64,000 bases of DNA from Anisus vortex. Its lineage: Eukaryota > Mollusca > Gastropoda > Planorbidae. Where the stretch lies: contig OX421502.1 of assembly GCA_949126835.1 (NCBI GenBank), forward strand, positions 40,001,563 through 40,065,562, written 5' to 3'. Below the pieces are notes generated by a model that saw nothing but the letters and a program-made list of their open reading frames with translations, had not been told where the DNA came from and did not search any database. The position numbers and the translations under genes are program-made. Of this stretch, positions 12,973 to 27,200 are shown piece by piece (position 1 is the first letter of the stretch; every line of letters begins with the position of its first letter).

Positions 12973-13045
12973 CCCTTCTCGTACCGACCTACTTCTATCT
13001 ATGCTGCCTTCAGTTCCACTATATACGCGCCCGGGACTGTAAGGG
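12973..13045 (+). mobile_element. 73-bp piggyBac-type MITE, copy 1
   Basis: 73 bp starting CCCTT and ending AAGGG, flanked by perfect TTAA on both sides (12969-12972 and 13046-13049). The interior (CCGACCTACTTCTATCTATG ... ACGCGCCCGGGACTG) is almost identical in two further copies. Confidence 0.8.
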
Positions 13046-13049
13046 TTAA

Positions 13050-14302
13050 CAGCTCTGCAGGAAGTTTAGAGAGATGAATAATAATCTCCCTTTAGAAACT
13101 CGTTTAAAAACAAAAGGCCGGTATTTAAGTTAGGTTATGACTTTGACCTACTTACCCCCAGGTTTCAAAGAATACGATGGAGGAGCAGGGAAGGGGAGGA
13201 ACAGGGGCGGGTAGAGGAGCAGGGGCGGGTAAGGGGGTGTAGATAGGGTGAAGGTGGTCTTTCCATTTCTCTTGTGTTCCCTATCTCCTAATTAGTGTAT
13301 TGGGTCCATCTGTTGGTACGCCTTTGAATGGGTGTGTGTATGTGTGAGTGTGTAAACACGCGGGTTGGTACCTTCGCATCTGTCGGTACAGACCTCGCCC
13401 CAGCACGTGCGAACTCGAGTGTGGATGTGTATGTGTGTATAAACAAGCCCTTGTGTAGGTGCGCGCCACGAGTTCATGTGTATGTTCAGCGTTCCTATCC
13501 CTAACGGCTCAAGTACACAGTTTTAAATTCTGTAGGTAGCAGAACCATTTCCTACTTGACCCCAGGGCTAGAACCCCTCCAAGTAGACCTACCGGGAACA
13601 GAAACTTACAGAAAGGTCAGTGCTGTAAGAGTTAAATACTTATATTACACAAACTCCCGTCTTTACTAAATCTCCTATTCTACCTCTACACTGAATACAG
13701 ACTTCTTCATTTCATCATTTGAAGTTCTTCTAGACCAATAGCTCACGGCCGCGATAAAAGGTTAAATGTTAAAATTTCGCATGTCTTGACAAATAATGAA
13801 ATCACGTGAGCTGTTATTATTGTATCAAAAGTATTGAAGCATTTAAAAAAAACAACATTAGATTGTTTTTCTATTCCGTTGTGGAATTGTAAAGCTAACA
13901 GGCATGGGAGAATCCATTTAGCGGAACAGTTTATGTTCCTAGCATTGTTGTTCTTCTTGTTCCTTGATATATTCATGGGTTGGATTAAGATGTTTCTTGA
14001 TATTAAATAGTAATAGAGAAACATTTTGTTTCCTGTTGTGTAAGCTGAGTTGTTTTTTTGTTTTTTTTGGCGTTTTCTGACGTAAACAACAGGGCCTCTG
14101 ACGTAAACAACAGGTGCACATGGGTATATTGAATGCTGAATGTAAAAATTAAAAAAAAAACAATAACAAAAATCATGAAGAAGAAACCCTGTAATATATT
14201 GCAAACCTTTGTTTACGAAATCAATATTGATACGATGTAACAACTAGGTCTAAACGTTTCAACCATAGACAAATTCCCATTCTCTTTCTCTCTCTCTCTC
14301 TG

Positions 14303-14336
<34 letters not shown>

Positions 14337-15990
14337 TCTCTCGTTCCTTCTCTCTCCTTGGAAATACATATATATATATAAATTATCGCTTGGCAAATAT
14401 GCTTCAATGACTGTTGTTATAAACTGCGTCACTATGCACCACAATTACATAGATCAGTGCGGTCTGAAAAAAAAAGCGGAAGAAGAAACAAATAATGAAA
14501 AAGATAAAAGACAGTTATCGACTGCTTAACGATTGTGTACGTCTGCCCCGCCACTTGCACTTGTCGGTACCTAGAACGTCCGGCTTTTTAAATCCATGTC
14601 AAGGTATAGACCGTTCCGGCATTTAGAAATCTCCATTTAGCCACCGCTCTTCCGACTTGCACTGTCCCAGTTTGCTGGCCACTGGTCGGTGTTTTGTAGA
14701 TAAACAACTTTCTAAGTCTAGTGAATGTCCATTGTTGATTTAAACACAAGTTATACAACTTGTCATAGCTTCAAGTATTTAAGTATTTAAGCAAAGTAAT
14801 GTCCTAGGGATGAAATACTCTAAGTCCTTTGTTTGAAACAGGGTTGTGTTTGAATTGTATGGACGCTTTGATGCGCTTCAATAATCAGTAACAGCTCAGC
14901 TTGACCAGGGTTCGGTACTTGGGACTTTACAGATTAGTTGATCATGCACTGGACCAGATAATTATAATGTGTAGAAGACCACACACACTGACCCCTTTTT
15001 CAAATCTCGTCCATTAAGAAATCACACGAGAGTTATCAATCTCATCTCTGTTTAGACGGCGGGTTTAAGTGGTGAGTAGCCAGGAACGATAACCCCTTCC
15101 CTGCCCCGGAACAAACTGGTCAGTGCGGCTCTTATCTCCCAGTGACATTGATTCACTCTTCCATCCCTGGTCTGACCCCACCCCCGCGCCCCACACGCCC
15201 TACCCCCCGGGAGGTCAACGCCGCCCAACCATGTTGCTCCATTTTCTTGTATCTTCACTGCCATCCGGAGTAACGATTATCTGTTGGCAGAATGTGTCAC
15301 CCTGACATGACATGTCTGATGGCCCGGATCGAATGTTCAAGCACTCATGTCGCACACCTACACCAACACATACACACGTTCACACACAAAGTCGTTCACA
15401 CTCTACACTGCAGAGAGATGTGGTGCAAGAATCACTTTAAGAATTTCGTTGCTGTTATTCAGATACTAGTTAACCAATTATATGTGTTACACCTATGGAG
15501 GCAGCTCTATTAGATTTAATCAAACGGAAGTGTACATTACAAACGAGAATGGGGAATTCCGAAAAAGAATTCAGTCTTGTCATCAAATAGCAGAAATATT
15601 CAAGCAAGCGATCCATCTTATTATAGTATTTGATAAAAGTAACATCATTAAGGTGTGAGCACCGTCTCAGATACACCTGTAATTAATCACAGATTACCTG
15701 TACTCACACACACATACAGGCGCACACACACACTATACATTTTTTGACGTTGAACTGCAATAAAAAACACTTACCCCACCACCCCTTCCCTCGATATGCC
15801 AGACTGTAGAGTGTGAAAAGGAAGAAGGTTATCGCGACCTTGGCCAAGATGGCGGCGTTAGTCGTAAGAAAATGGATCCAACATGACATGTGTGAATGAA
15901 TGTCGGCTGCACTAGCTGGGCGTACGTCTGCAGGATGAAATGATTGTATTAGTATATATGTCTACAGCCTACGTATAGCATAGTGCATGG
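13050..15990. other. Intergenic, no gene recognised
   Basis: Contains a CT microsatellite, CA-rich stretches near 15350 and 15700, and a YY1-like CAAGATGGCGGC at about 15845, which in animals often marks core promoters. No adjacent exon recognised. Confidence 0.4.
14280..14345. repeat. (CT)n microsatellite
   Basis: CT dinucleotides with occasional TGT interruptions. Confidence 0.95.
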
Positions 15991-15994
15991 ATAA

Positions 15995-16245
15995 GGAAGG
16001 ATGTCTAGGATTCCAGAGGTCTGTGATTCTAAGTCATTCTGTTACAGTCAGTTCCCTACAATGTTCTTTTCTATGTTCTCGGCCCCCAGGCCTAAGGAGG
16101 CGCTACTGGCGCTACTGCACTCCGGTTACGTTGCTTTTAGAGATTATAAATCTCGGATGAATACATCCGCAGCTCAATTATTACGAGTAGAGAACAATTT
16201 TTTTTCGAGCATCTTAGTCCGGGCTGCAGAGATTGGGTTATGAGG
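15995..16245. repeat. Unclassified dispersed repeat, copy 1
   Basis: The segment with GATTCTAAGTCATTCTGT, then GAGATTATAAATCTCGGATG and AATACATCCGCAGCT recurs in the same order at 24262-24450. No ends or coding sequence recognised. Confidence 0.5.
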
Positions 16246-16386
16246 TTGGAGTTCGTTTTGTGACAAAATCTCCCCCTTTCCCCTAAACTATCTTGAATAT
16301 ATTATATTAGCATTAATATATAGCGTCCAATGTTTACCCGTGATTTGAGTCTTAGCTTTTTATGCATTTGATTAGTGTTTTAAATT

Positions 16387-17087
16387 CAGGGGTCGGCAAC
16401 CTTGTGCTAACAGAGTGCAAACTAGGATTTCTAAATCATTCAGCGTGCCAACAACCTAAAAGTCAACCTGCTCTATTATACTTTTTTCGTATAAATTATT
16501 TTTATAGGATAATTAACTCCGTAGATTGACCAATATTTTATTACTAAACTTTCACATTATATCTAGTATTTGTTTGTCAAGATGAAGATCTAACACCTTG
16601 CCAATGTTACATGTTAATTATATTTCCATCTCAGTTGAACTGAGAAGTCGTTTTAATGTTTTTCACTTTTTTCATAATAGTTACGTTCGATCATCGTCAA
16701 GAGGAATTGATACGTAGTAATCATACAAACTGGGTAGTTAATGTAATGTTTCAAATATACATATAAATTCTTTTGTCATAAAATATTTATATAATTTTCA
16801 GATACTTTTTACATTTTGATCATTTTAAAGTTATAAATTGGAAGCCATTTTTTCTTTTATAAAAGAAAATAGAAGTGGTTAATTATCTCCCTTTTATTAG
16901 AAAACGTTTCCACATTTGATTCAATAATATTGATGCCAAACAAGTTACGTTTTGTATAACAAATCTTACTGACTAATTATTATTTCTTGATATTAATAAA
17001 ATAAACCTCTTGGAGGTCTCTCGCGTGCCATGGAAAATCGCTCTGCGTGCCAAGTTTGGCACGCGTGCCTTAGGTTGCCGGCACCTG
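16387..17087. mobile_element. hAT-like element, 701 bp, non-autonomous
   Basis: Left end CAGGGGTCGGCAACCT and right end (reverse) CAGGTGCCGGCAACCT form 16-bp inverted ends with two mismatches. A 9-bp direct repeat TTTTAAATT abuts both ends (16378-16386 and 17088-17096); hAT normally gives 8 bp. Interior is AT-rich and non-coding. Confidence 0.85.
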
Positions 17088-17096
17088 TTTTAAATT

Positions 17097-17435
17097 ATGT
17101 TAAGTTTTCCTGGTTTGTTCTGGCAACCCATTCCATACCCGGATGACACGTAGAAATAATGAGTGCTTATATGCATTTGTTCTTTCTTTTTTGCTTATGG
17201 GATAAGAAAAGTGTTTTTAGCCTTTATCTGAGCATTGTAATATATTGTGTCTTAAAATATGTAGACCCTATTATTACAACAAATTATGACTACTTCAAAT
17301 ATTTATTATTACAACAAATTATTACTACTTTTTGCCCTTCTCTCCTCTAGTATTTCCAAGTTTAGTCATAAAACTATTTGTGTTTCAGCTGTGAATATTC
17401 AGTAAAGATAAACCTCACAGCTCGTTTCTGAATTT
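17097..17435 (-). mobile_element. LINE (family L) 3' fragment
   Basis: Shares TTTTCCTGGTTTGTTC, CAACCCATTCCAT, ATATGCATTTGTTC and TTTGCCCTTCT blocks with the 35-kb copy. It begins right at the end of the hAT-like element at 16387-17087. Confidence 0.7.
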
Positions 17436-17696
17436 GTTTTCATTAGAAGTTGGGTCCCATACAGAAGATGTATATTTTAGTATAGGTCTAACCAATGTTA
17501 AATACATTTTAGATTTATGTTCTTATTACATTTAAAAAACAAATCCTTTTTATAAAGCCTCCTAAAGTTGTGTTCGATTTTTTTAAATTACTTGATCAAT
17601 AAGTGGATTTCAAAAGAATTTATCATTTATTATTACTCCTTTATGTTAGGAGTATAAATATTATATAAATCTATCGTAATATCAATAACTAGACAC

Positions 17697-17962
17697 TAAG
17701 TAAAGTACCCGTCGAACCAAATTGATCCATAGGTCCGGTGAAGCAACGTTCACCAGTTTCTGTGGCCACGGCATTATAGGTGATTGTGTGGCCAGGACAA
17801 TGCACATCCGCCTTTATTTTACCCCAACTAATGTCAGGTACCCATCAGAGCAGGGTAGACTCAGGGACACCCTCCAGACCCGGGAAAAAATCCTAGCCCG
17901 TTCGAGGATTCGAACCCTGGACTTTTAGTACGCCAGTCGAACGCGCTGCCACACGGCCATCC
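17697..17962 (-). mobile_element. tRNA-derived SINE, family A
   Basis: Full-length-looking copy of SINE A with the B box on the - strand (reverse of GGATTCGAACCC), about 90 bp before the first recognised otopetrin exon. Confidence 0.8.
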
Positions 17963-18130
17963 TAATAACTAGATAATACAGCTAACAAAAGTACATGATA
18001 AGAAGCCTCTAGACATTTCCCTAACATTATGTGTTTCAATTCCCTGTCTCCAGTTCCTGCCAGACTGTCACGATTCTCTCTACTGAACGCCCTGAGGTCT
18101 GGCACGTACGTGGTCAGTGAACCCAAAACA

Positions 18131-21100
18131 ATGAGCGATGCCGAGAGCGAGCACAGGGGGGCCGGAGACGATGAGGAGAAGGCGGTGGACAATGGAGGTG
18201 TGCTCGATGACAACAACCAGGAGACGCCGCTGACAAAGATGGACCACGTGGAGACGGACATGTCGCACCTGAACACTTCCAAGAAATGTCATTCTGTACA
18301 CAGGTAAGTCGAACCTCTTGTGTATCTTTTGGATTCTTTCATAAAGTCTTCTGAAGTCTTTCCTGAAGTCTTTCCTGAAGTCTCTGCTAAAGTTTCTACT
18401 GTTGAGAATATCTTCTGGGGTGTATCTTTATAATTCTCTCCTGCAGTCCAGCTTATCAGTTTGATCCCAAACCTTTCCCGATGCACTTATCAGAAGGCAT
18501 CGACTTTAACGAGACTATTTGATAATAGATCCTCGCGATACAGTTAGACAACTACGAGCTTTAAGTCGAGCTTGACCTAATAATTACAATGCACACAAAT
18601 AAACAAACTTTAACGAACAATAAGGCCGGGGTGGAAGAACGATAACAAACCGCCCAAGGCTGTTAGAGTAAACATGGTCGTTTCTTCCAAAAGTACACAT
18701 TTGTTTACATCAGTCAAAGTGAAGTATCCGTTGAGAGATGATTGTTTGGGGCTTTATCCATCGGGATCAGCTGTTCAATGCCACGCCCACACACCAGGTT
18801 GAGTCCTACCAGTGTGTCTATTGGTACAGAGTTATGAAAGCCAATCCAATGCCTATGTAGTTTATGTACCAATGTGGTCACGTGCCTCTTAGAGAATTGT
18901 ACGGCTAGAAAATGTGTAAAGACCACCAGATAAAGACAACATTTAAATAATTAGAAAACATCTTGAAAAGGTTTGCATTACTATTAAATATTCACAACAC
19001 CAATAGTTAAATAACTAAACCTAGAAACACTAGAGGATAGAAGGCCAAATAGTGAAGTTGGAAATAATACGTAAGGCATTGAATTCTAGCATAGAAATAC
19101 AACACAATAACAATATATTACAATGCTCAGATAAAGGATTAAAACACTTTTCTTATTCGAAATGCAATAACAAATGCATATAAGTACTTTTTTTCCGAGT
19201 GGCATTCGTGCATTGAATGGGTTGCCTGAACACCAGAACATCATTTAAAACACTAATCGAAATGCAAGTCTAGACTCGGACCACGGATAAGCGTAGGACT
19301 CAATAATATATATTTTCTGTATAGAAGGATCGCCTGTAACATAAAACATAAGATAATGACAGAGATTCGTAGGCTATGCCTAGAAACATTTTCTGTCACC
19401 ATGTAATGTCAAAATTACAGTAATAATGACTATATTATCTCACTCAATGATATACACATTGGTGTATATAGTTTTGCCACCTAATATATGAGTTACCACT
19501 CTTCACCTATTATTTAACCGTACAATATGACTAGACATCCAGCACACAAGCTGTGGAAAAACACACCATATTACAACACACCACAAACAATCATGACATC
19601 ACACACCATTTCACGTTTACCAACACACCCAAAACATTTGACACCCAAAATAACCCGACACCACCCACCCTTAGCGGTCACTTAACCCTTCCCGTACCGA
19701 CCTACTTCTATCTATGCTGCCTTCAGTTCCGCTATATACGCGCCCGGGATTGTAAGGGTTAGCCATCCAACAACATCAGCCCTCATTAGCTTGCTGTTCC
19801 TTTCGCTCACAATGCCTCCCATTATATTAATCGTCTGCTGCCTCATCTCCTTGCCAACATCTTATAAACATTCCAACCTGTTAACAGTCTTCAGCCCTAA
19901 ACACTATCTAGAAGCTATCGTGTTATTGGGAACGGAAGACATGTGCAGATGAAAGAGTGACTCCGGAGAAAGAAATAAACATCTTCACTCTTTCCATGTC
20001 ATCAATTATAGTTCTTTTACAACTCCCTTTTGAATCGCTAAAGATTTTTAAAACATATCCTCTGCTCACCGAAAGACGCTAGTTACCTCCCCTTCATCAG
20101 CAGCTTCGAGTTACCCGCCCTTACTTCGTATCATTATTATTTCACGCAATGTCATAAGATTAGGTCTGTCACTTTGACGGCCATTAAAATTGAGGGATTT
20201 ATTTTGTTTACCTCCGAAATAAAGTCGGAATCTTTTGAATGTATGGGTTTTATACGAAAATACAGGTAGTTATCAGCTTTTCCTGTCACATGTGTATATT
20301 TTGAGTTAGTCATAAAATATGAAATACAAACAGGTAATAGTAAGCTAGATTACTTTGCTTACCTATACTCGTGTACTTTTAAGCTTACCTTACTTTTAAC
20401 AACGAATGTGTTAAAATACATTTTAATAGCTATTTGATTATGTATGTGAAAATATGTTAAGACATTACTGCCAAGTTTTAATTTAACAAATATTGGCACA
20501 TTGTTACACGACGGCTCTGCTTGAAGATCTCCGTAAAATACTTCCCTTAAATTTTACAACGTTGGCCTTAGAAACTTAGATCTGAATTTTTCTTGGGTTG
20601 TTTAGATTACCCCAATTTCAAAACTGGTGTATTAAAAGGTTATCACAAACGATAAGTCTCTCCGCCCTATCTTCGCCTTGCCAGATAGGAGTTTGTCTGA
20701 GGGGAGCCCAACAAATCGTATGATTGGTCACATTACTTCAGCCTCGTTCTGGAACTCCGATTATGACGTACAAGACACCGGAAGTAATGCGCCTCTGAGG
20801 AAACATCGGGTTATAAATAAGGAAGCTGATTTGATAAGAGCAGACTGGATTTATGGGCCTTGGCTTGTTCAAGTTTTATTTCCGCACGCAAGGTGGCGCC
20901 ATAAGATGGGTAAAAATATGTTTGACTTGAAACTCATTTAGATCTAGTCCTTCATTCTTGCAGTGTGTTATTTTTAAAAAAATGAACATTTTAAAACCAT
21001 TACATTACATTTTACAATTTCGTTAGCTTTTGGATTCTAAACATCTGTAAAATCATGTTCAAAAGCAGAAAGACAGACGTACAGGCAGATGAAGACATAC

Positions 21101-21169
21101 TTGTATTAGATTGTCAGACTAATGCACGGACAGACAAACATAATCACAGGCAGACACACAGATAGATAG

Positions 21170-21200
<31 letters not shown>

Positions 21201-24200
21201 GAACGAAAGACAGATAGTACGAAAGACAGATAGACCGATCTGCAGACAGATATGAAGATAGACAGATAGATAGAAAGATAGATAGACAGATATATAGATT
21301 ATATGTTTTGATTCAACGCAGTAACTGGCCAATGCTTTTCAACATCTAAACACCAGCACTTTGATCAACTTAAGTGGAACATCGGAGTATCTGTTCTTCA
21401 AAGGACTACAACTCCAACGCCTTCCCTTTGACTAGAATTTCTACTTTAATGTCCCTCAGATACACACACTGACTGAACATATGCTCACACTTGGGATGTA
21501 CTCGATGTGAGGAGGCTACACGGAGGAACGAAGAGTGCATGTAAGAGAGAGAGAGAGAGAGGGAGGGGGAGGGGGAGAAAAAGAAGAGAGGAAAAAGACA
21601 GCCTGAAGGAGATGCAGATAGACAAAAAATTAAAAAAGAGTAAGAGCTGAAATTACTGGGTAAATGTTGGTGGAAACCGGCGAGTTACAGAAAGGGGAAA
21701 TAAAATACAGGCAGAGGGAGAGAGAGAGGGGGGAAGTAGAGGGAGAGAGAGGGGGGAAGTAGAGGGAGAGAGAGGGGGGGAGACCGAGGAAGAGAGAGAG
21801 GGGGAGGCAGAGGGAGAGAGAATGTAAAATAAGAGAAAAAAGATTTAGACTTATACCTGGTAGAGTAATAAAAGATTATTTAGGATGATAGACAGAGAGG
21901 CCTACATATACATAGAGAAAGGTTGTGCAAATATTTACAGTTTAACAATATGACTAAAGAGTGTGTGTGAGAGAGAGAGAGAGGGGGGGGGAAGGAGGGA
22001 GAAAGAAAGAGTATATTTAAATCAGAAAAAAAGGAGACATTGTGTCTATATCATGTCCAAATTATGCCAATATCATGTCCGTCAGATGTCCAAATTATGC
22101 CAATATCATGTCCGTCAGATGTCCAAATTATGCCAATATCATGTCCGTCAGATGTCCAAATTGTGCCAATATCATGTCCGTCAGATGTCCAAATTATGTC
22201 AATAGCATGTTTGTCAGATGTCCACATTATGTCAATATAATGTTTGTCAGATGCCCAAATTATGTCAATATGTTTGTCAGATGTCCAAATTATGTCAATA
22301 TCATGTTTGTCAGATGTCCAAATTATGTCAATAGCATGTTTGTCATATGTCCAAATTATGTCAATAGCATGTTCGTATCGTGACCAAAGCGTTTTAAATC
22401 ATATCTATACCTTGTCCTTGGCTTGTCGAAATAACGTTCATATCTTGTGTTTACATTTGTCTATAGTCTATACCCGGACTACACCGTGTTCATATTATTT
22501 GGTCCAAACTATGTAATCATGTCTTTAGGTTCAATTATATCGTTGCCGCTAATACTGTTATGAAGATATTTTAAGTGTAATTTGAAGGTAGATACAATTT
22601 ACAATTTACTAAAATAGTACTATTTACTTCAATACTTGCAATCAGTTACTCGCAGTCAGAAAACCAAAAACCATCTCACCAGCTGAACATAACATCGGCA
22701 TTGTTTACTTACATGAAAACTAGACACTGGACAAATGTTGCAGTTTTAAATAACAAACACAGAGATAGAACTTGAAATCCCAGTTTTGTTTAATGGGGAT
22801 GCATTTGTGTTCCTCGTTCATTTCCGTCAAACATTTATACACCGCTACAATTAAATATTGATTAAATCATTCAGTGTTGAGGTTTTAATGGAATGGGACG
22901 TTGCAAAGTACAAAGTAATCAATAAACGGATTTGTATACAACAGATGTAAAAGTAAGAACTCAACAACGCTCTGGTCGGTGTAAAAACTTACTTTTATTC
23001 TCATTCTACATTCCTTTTTATATCTTGGCTACCTTACTACTTACTCCGGTCATTCACTCAATATTCACACACCAAAACAAGACATAGAAATACTAGAAAA
23101 TAGAAGGGCAAAGAGTAAAGTAGTAATACTACATAAGACATTAAATTATAACTTAGAAATACATAAACAATCTGTCACATTGCTCAGATACATAAACAAT
23201 CTGTCACATTGCTCAAATACATAAACAATCTGTCACATTGCTCAAATACATAAACAATCTGTCACATTGCTCAGATACATAAACAATCTGTCACATTGCT
23301 CAGATACATAAACAATCTGTCACATTGCTGAGATAAAGATAAGGACAAAAACTCTTTATTTATCCCTTATGTGAGAATAAATGCACATAAGTAGGCCTAC
23401 TCTTTCTTCTCGAGTGTCGCCTGGGCATGAAATTGGTTGTCTGAACAAACCAGGAAAACCAGTAACTTAACACTAATCAAAATGCAAGACTAGACTCAGA
23501 CCACTGATGAGCGTAGGGCGCAATAATTTTCTTTATAGAAAGAGCGTCTGTAATGTATAAAATAAGTAGATATTCATGAACAAAACTCACAATGACAAGC
23601 CAGTCACATAAACAATAACACAGAGCTATTGGGTCACTAAGTCCAGTCAACACATTGCAATGATACAGTTTACAGTCCAATGTGTGTGTCACTAAGTTTC
23701 AATCAGTTTATAATTACACCGTCCATTACAAACTCACAGTTACACAGTCACTATTACTGTCACAACAGTCAGCTTTTCTTTAGTTTAGTTGTTTGTTTGT
23801 TTTTTTGGGTGCATCTTTTATTCCTTTTTAAATATCTACCATTAAGTCCCAATGTTTATATTTTGGGGAAAACTAGCGTTTGTCTTAGGAAGATTCTCTG
23901 TTAAAGGTAGAATTGTATCAAGAAGGTTCTCTTTTTAAAATAGTACAATAGAAGAATTGGATCTTCCCACAGGTCAGCCTTGACGAAACTGTTGTGTGGT
24001 CTGTATGCCCTGCTGTTGGTGGTGTTTGGGATCGTCTTCTCTGTTGCTAACGCGTTGACAGTCAAGGAGAGGCAGCATTTGTATTACTTAGAGGTAAGTT
24101 CACACATTTACCTGTAGGCTAGCTGTCAGTCACTTAGATAGTAGATGTCTCATTCGATTGACTTTGTGAAGCTGTTCTAACTATAGCTCTGTATTTACAT

Positions 24201-27200
24201 ATAAATATAGCTCTGTGCTTAGTTCTAAAAATAGCTCTGTGGTCATCAGTAATGGAACATTCTGTCGATTCCAGAGCTCTCTGATTCTAAGTCATTCTGT
24301 CAGAGTATGTTCTCTACTCTGTAGAATGTTCTTTGTGTTCTAGGTTCCGTTTTTTAAGAGGCTTTGGTGCACTTCGATTGCTTAGAGATTATGACTCGCA
24401 GATGAATACATTAGTAGCTGAATTTTTTGTCTCTGGTTTAATGTATGCAGAACATGATAGCGCAGTAGTAAGACCTCAATGAACCATTTTCTAACCTACT
24501 TTCAAATTCTGAACCGTCACCAATAACGAATTATTTCTAAAGATTGAAAATCAGCTGGTGAAAAAAAAAGTGTTTCGAACAAGCAAAACTTTTTGACATT
24601 TAAGGCCACGAGAAAAAAAGATAATTCTGTAAAATAGGATCAGACCTGGCGATTACCTAAAACCAAACCAGCCAGAGTTTAAATTGTAAACATTGTACAT
24701 TGACAATTCGTGCATAAAGATTTGTAATTATATCCGGCGCCTAGTATTTTCTGAAGGGCTATGAACTGGCCATCTATTATACAATTGTGAAGACTCCATT
24801 CTTTAAAACAACCTACATTTTAAAAACACAAATTTCTTATTGTTGTTTTTTCCCTACTTCTTCTTCTTCTTCGTTCTTATAACCATTTCCCTAGAAAGTT
24901 ATCATTAGAAACAAAGCAAATAGAATGAACTCAATCGTTGTTCTATTTATCTAGAAAAGATTAGAAAAACATTTTCCTTATAAGCTCTGTTCCTGTCGAG
25001 ATCAACCAAGGGCTACAACTCACCCGTCTCTCTAATCAGTCTAATGTCTAGTCGATTATTTCCCCTGAAAATCAGCACAGCTTTGTGGAGTAATGGTTCG
25101 TACTATAATTACGGGGACTTTAATCACGAATTGAGCTGGCATCTTCAGATTTACAGCCCAGAGCACTGGCACAGCATCAGCCTGGCCAAGTCTTCATGAT
25201 ATACATAAAGTAAAAAAAAATCGTGTTACCAGGTAGACTTTTCGAGCTATAGTAATTACGTTTTCTGTAAACAATAACCATACTTCTTAATCAACAAAAC
25301 TCAGAGACAACTCGGTGTTAGTCTTGTGAGTTAAATGAGCGCTTGGTTTTCTAATCTCAGTAATATATTATAGTTTAATTGCATGAGTTAAAACGTATGT
25401 AACAATTAGCCTACTCTCGCAGAAAGAAAACCACCCACCTCAGTGAAACCACCAAATCGAAGGTCAAGAATTCTTAGGATGAGATGTTTGCACTGAGCTA
25501 TATATATATATATATATTGTAATCCCCTCTCCCGCCAACCCGTTGTTTTGGATGTCTTTGTTTGTTTCTTGTTTCTTTTTGTGTTCAAAGTTTCCATTTT
25601 TTTAAAAAGTTTTACATCCCTTTCTGAATAGTTCTCAAAGAACATGCTGAATAACATGTATATCTTAATGTTAGTGTGTCTTGTGTGACACAATGTTAGT
25701 GTGTCTTGTCACAGTCTTGTGTATCTTAATGTTAGTGTGTCTGGTGTGACACAATGTTAGTGTGTCTTGTGTGTCACAATGTTAGTGTGTCTTGTGTGTC
25801 ACAATATTAGTGTGTCTTGTCACAGTCTTGTGTATCTTAATGTTAGTGTGTCTTGTGTGACACAATGTTAGTGTGTCTTGTCACAGTCTTGTGTATCTTA
25901 ATGTTAGTGTGTCTTGTGTGACACAATGTTAGTGTGTCTTGTGTGACACAATGTTAGTGTGTCTTGTGTGACACAATGTTAGTGTGTCTTGTGTGTCACA
26001 ATATTAGTGTGTCTTGTCACAGTCTTGTGTATCTTAATGTTAGTGTGTCTTGTGTGACACAATGTTAGTGTGTCGTGTGTGTCACAATGTTAGTTTGTCT
26101 TGTGTGTCGTGTGTGTCACAATGTGTGTCCTTTGTGTCACAATGTTAGTATGTCTTGTCTGTCGTGTGTGTCACAATGTAAGTGTGTCCTGTGTGTCACA
26201 ATGTTAGTAAGTCTTGTCTGTCAATGGCGCAGCGGATGAAATGTCTCCATGAAGATATGTGTGTGTTTAGGCTCTCTTACCTTATGCCACGCAGGTATTT
26301 CTGATCTACCTGTACCTGGGGTCGTTGGTGGTCCTGATCTACTTCCAGTTCTACATCCTGAGAGGTGTGCGTGTGCGGAACAACTACTTTGATAACAACA
26401 TCCGGGTAGTCATACGTAGAGACCAGGTGAGAATAAACTTGGACGTAATGTGCATTGGACATAGGCATGGGCACTTAACCCTTACAGTCCCGGGCGCGTA
26501 TATAGCGGAACTGAAGGCAATATAGATAGAAGTAGGTCGGTACGGGAAGGGTTAAGAATATAACTAAAGTATCCCGTCGGACCAAAATGATCCATTGGGC
26601 ATGTGAAGCAGTGTAAACCAGTTTCAGTGTGCATACATAAAAAGGGAAATAACTGGTGAAACTGTTTCTTTGGGAGCTACCTGTGTAATGAACAGAAAAT
26701 GATTTCTCAGACAGGCTATTGAAAATTCTAAGAGTTCAATTGTTCCTCATGAGGCCGGGGAAAATATAGTCAAGTGGTATTGAAAGTTGTATTGAAACAA
26801 CTTGAAAACAAGTGATTATTAACCAACGCATTGCGTAGCTCTTGAAGAGAACAGTCTGGTATAACCATCACCTTCTGCTGGCGAAAGTCTTGGCATACTA
26901 AAGACAAATCAAGCTTAAAACCTTGGTAATGGTTTACTAAGCCTCCTTCCATTTAATCACATTATTAAAGAAAGTGTGACACTCACTCACACTAACCTAA
27001 TTTACGTCCTAATCACTAAGAAACCACAACGAAATGTAACATTTTGATACTTCATTTTTAATTGAAGTTATCTAGTTAAAACATTGTATTATATTGTATA
27101 ATGTTATGTAGCTATGTATTATTGAAGACCTAATTAGCCTATATTTAAGATCGACCTATATATTTACGTGAATCGCTTACAGTGAAAACACCTGTACTTT

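Noticed and set aside
13743..14243. 166-codon open frame on the - strand
   Set aside because: Composition is AT-driven, there is no motif or splice context, and it overlaps a duplicated GACGTAAACAACAGG segment.
15052..15305. Overlapping open frames in a locally GC-rich stretch
   Set aside because: No domain or splice signals; openness is explained by base composition.
18029..18130. Upstream ATG at 18029 as the otopetrin start
   Set aside because: A good AG acceptor (about 18051) lies between it and the ATG at 18131, so the first ATG is probably intronic; kept only as an alternative.
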